Shown in pieces: positions 47,038-48,591 of a stretch of DNA of 48,591 nucleotides; positions within the stretch are counted from its first letter, which is position 1; each line of letters begins with the position of its first letter. The DNA is taken from the NCBI GenBank assembly GCA_964444795.1, contig CAYUIQ010000033.1, forward strand, positions 1 to 48,591. Reading direction: 5' to 3'. Position numbers and translations under genes: made by a program. The notes under the pieces are model-generated. The model was not told where the DNA came from. It made no database searches and saw only the letters and a list, made by a program, of their open reading frames with translations. This DNA is from JABMRP01 sp964444795. GTDB taxonomy: Bacteria; Planctomycetota; Planctomycetia; Pirellulales; Thermoguttaceae.

Positions 47038-48591
47038 ATGCGTCGGATCCAGGTCTACGATACAACCCTTCGCGATGGCAGCCAGGGCGAGGGGATCAGC
47101 TTCTCGCTTCAGGATAAGCTGCTGCTGACCGAGCGGCTCGATACGCTCGGGTTCGACTACATCGAGGGCGGATACCCGGGTTCCAACGAGAAGGATTTCC
47201 AGTACTTTCAACGAGTCCAGGAGCTTTCCCTGACCCGGGCCAGGATCTGCGCCTTCGGCATGACCCGGCGCAAGGGAACAGAAGCTCACACGGATACCGG
47301 CCTGAAATCGCTCATCGACAGCGGCGCTGCGGTGATCACGCTGGTGGGCAAGACGTCGCGATTCCAGGCGACCGAGGTGCTGCAGACCGACGTCGACGAA
47401 AATCTGGCCATGATCGCCGACAGTATCCAATTCCTTCGCGAGAGTGGGCGGCAGGTAATTTTCGATGCCGAGCATTTCTTCGACGGTTGGAAGGCCGATC
47501 CCGAGTATGCGCTTCGGGCCGTACAGGCGGCTGCCGAAGCCGGCGCCATCGCCGTGGCGCTTTGCGATACCAACGGCGGAACCATGCCGGGGGAGATCGG
47601 CGAAGCGGTCAGGATGGCCGTGGCCCAGTTGCCCGTGCCCGTGGGAATCCACTGTCACAACGATTGTGCCCTAGCCGTGGCCAACACGCTGGCCGGAGTC
47701 GCCGCCGGTGCCAATCAGATCCAGGGAACGATCAACGGGTTTGGCGAGCGGTGCGGCAACGCCGATCTGATTTCCGCGGCGGCCAATCTGATGGTGAAAC
47801 AGACGGGCTACGACCTGCTCAACCCCAATGCGGCCGAGCACCTGACGGAATTATCGCGATACGTCTACGAGATGGTCAACATGAACTACCGGCCGAACCA
47901 GCCGTTCGTCGGCTCCAGCGCCTTTGCCCATAAGGGCGGCATGCACGTCAGCGGCATCGCGCGGAATTCGGCCAGTTATGAACACATCTCCCCCGAGGCG
48001 GTGGGCAACGAACGTCGCATCCTGGTCAGCGAGTTGTCCGGCCGGTCGAATATCGTCGCCCAGTCGACCGCGCAAGAGATCCAGCACGACAAGCGGGTGA
48101 TGAAGAAGATCCTCGCCCGGGTGGTGTCGATGGAGCACGCGGGCTACCAGTTCGAGGCGGCCGAGGGGTCGTTCGATTTGCTGGTGAGGAAGTGTGCCGG
48201 CACGTTTCAATCGCATTTCGAGCGGTTGGCCTACCATGTGAACGTGGAAACGGCCGCCGATGGCCAGATCACAACCGAGGCGACGGTGAAGATTCGCGTC
48301 GGCGATGAGATTCGCCACGAGGTGGCCGAGGGCGACGGCCCGGTCAACGCCCTGGATGCCGCCATGCGAAAGGCGCTCAACGGCACCTTCCCCAATCTGG
48401 CCCAAATGCATCTGGTCGACTATAAGGTGCGGGTGATCAACTCCGAGGCCGCCACCGCCGCCGGCGTCCGCGTGGTTATCGAGAGCCGCGACGACGGCGA
48501 CGTCTGGGGTACCGTCGGAGTCAGCGAGAACATCATCGAGGCCAGTTGGATCGCCCTGGCCGACAGCATCGAATACAAACTGTGCAAGGAT
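47038..48591 (+). CDS. cimA: (R)-citramalate synthase, 3' end outside window
   Basis: 518 codons from ATG 47038 (GGCAGGAG about 8 bases upstream), open at the window end; the family is about 520-540 residues, so only the last few are missing. It condenses pyruvate and acetyl-CoA to citramalate, the start of the threonine-independent route to 2-oxobutyrate and isoleucine. The N-terminal TIM barrel has VYDTTLRDGSQGEGISFS, the metal site GIHCHNDCALAVANT (near 205) and INGFGERCGNADL. GYPGSNEKD and the Leptospira/Geobacter-like order place it in the CimA rather than the LeuA branch. The C-terminal part (from about 400) is a LeuA-type regulatory domain (GPVNALDAAMRKAL, VDYKVRVIN), so feedback inhibition by isoleucine is likely. 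A leader peptide and terminator precede it. Confidence 0.93.
   Translation, partial: MRRIQVYDTTLRDGSQGEGISFSLQDKLLLTERLDTLGFDYIEGGYPGSNEKDFQYFQRVQELSLTRARICAFGMTRRKGTEAHTDTGLKSLIDSGAAVITLVGKTSRFQATEVLQTDVDENLAMIADSIQFLRESGRQVIFDAEHFFDGWKADPEYALRAVQAAAEAGAIAVALCDTNGGTMPGEIGEAVRMAVAQLPVPVGIHCHNDCALAVANTLAGVAAGANQIQGTINGFGERCGNADLISAAANLMVKQTGYDLLNPNAAEHLTELSRYVYEMVNMNYRPNQPFVGSSAFAHKGGMHVSGIARNSASYEHISPEAVGNERRILVSELSGRSNIVAQSTAQEIQHDKRVMKKILARVVSMEHAGYQFEAAEGSFDLLVRKCAGTFQSHFERLAYHVNVETAADGQITTEATVKIRVGDEIRHEVAEGDGPVNALDAAMRKALNGTFPNLAQMHLVDYKVRVINSEAATAAGVRVVIESRDDGDVWGTVGVSENIIEASWIALADSIEYKLCKD

Noticed and set aside
1..48591. CRISPR array, tRNA, rRNA, insertion sequence or prophage
   Set aside because: No regular spaced repeats, cloverleaf, transposase or integrase was seen on reading both strands.

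Overview
The window looks like a chromosomal segment of a planctomycete (Planctomycetota, probably Pirellulales-like). The grounds are family content and style: two formylglycine sulfatases, a GQSNM-type sialate O-acetylesterase, three PEP-CTERM surface proteins, an SHD1 domain fused to WD40 repeats, a small protein opening with NPYQSP, a kinase-fold protein fused to an outer domain, a very large multi-spanning membrane protein, GC-rich codons, and many palindromic repeats between genes. Genes lie on both strands, mostly as single units. No rRNA, tRNA, CRISPR array or transposase was recognised.

Layout. 1-4.1 kb: a cut-off secreted protein, a sulfatase, a small membrane protein and a carbohydrate esterase. 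4.4-9.8 kb: an amino-acid-type symporter fused to a periplasmic binding domain, a CPBP membrane protease, a probably frameshifted small membrane protein and a WD40/SHD1 protein. 10-11.6 kb: the Fe-S pair sufU-sufS with a 4-base overlap. 11.6-16.7 kb: two PEP-CTERM genes, each followed by the same 341-bp sequence, with a 22-bp scar of sufS showing how the second copy arose. 16.7-23.8 kb: a B12-type radical SAM protein, a second sulfatase, a GT4 glycosyltransferase, a HAD hydrolase and glucuronate isomerase. 24.1-26.9 kb: a GH95-like glycosidase. 27.0-34.8 kb: a small membrane protein and a 2457-residue membrane protein. 35-41.8 kb: a Mth938-family gene remnant, an HD-GYP/GAF protein, a NUDIX hydrolase, an Flp pilin, a pseudokinase/beta-helix receptor-like protein and an M29 aminopeptidase. 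42-48.6 kb: a third PEP-CTERM gene, ftsK with a disrupted acidic tail, and cimA (citramalate synthase) running off the window.

Shared roles. Sulfatases, esterase, GH95-like enzyme and UxaC fit breakdown of sulfated, acetylated, fucose- or uronate-containing polysaccharides, though they are scattered rather than in one locus. SufU/SufS supply sulfur for Fe-S clusters. CimA starts threonine-independent isoleucine synthesis.

Most interesting. Upstream of cimA there is a short open frame with a run of Val/Ile codons (VVGVVII), a stop codon inside an RNA segment able to pair with the left arm of a terminator hairpin, and a U-tract 36 bases before cimA: the full layout of a ribosome-mediated transcription attenuator. 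Other points are a C8 tract in ftsK that turns an acidic tail into a basic one, a shared undescribed domain in the three PEP-CTERM proteins, the symporter/binding-protein fusion, and at least five families of dispersed intergenic palindromes.
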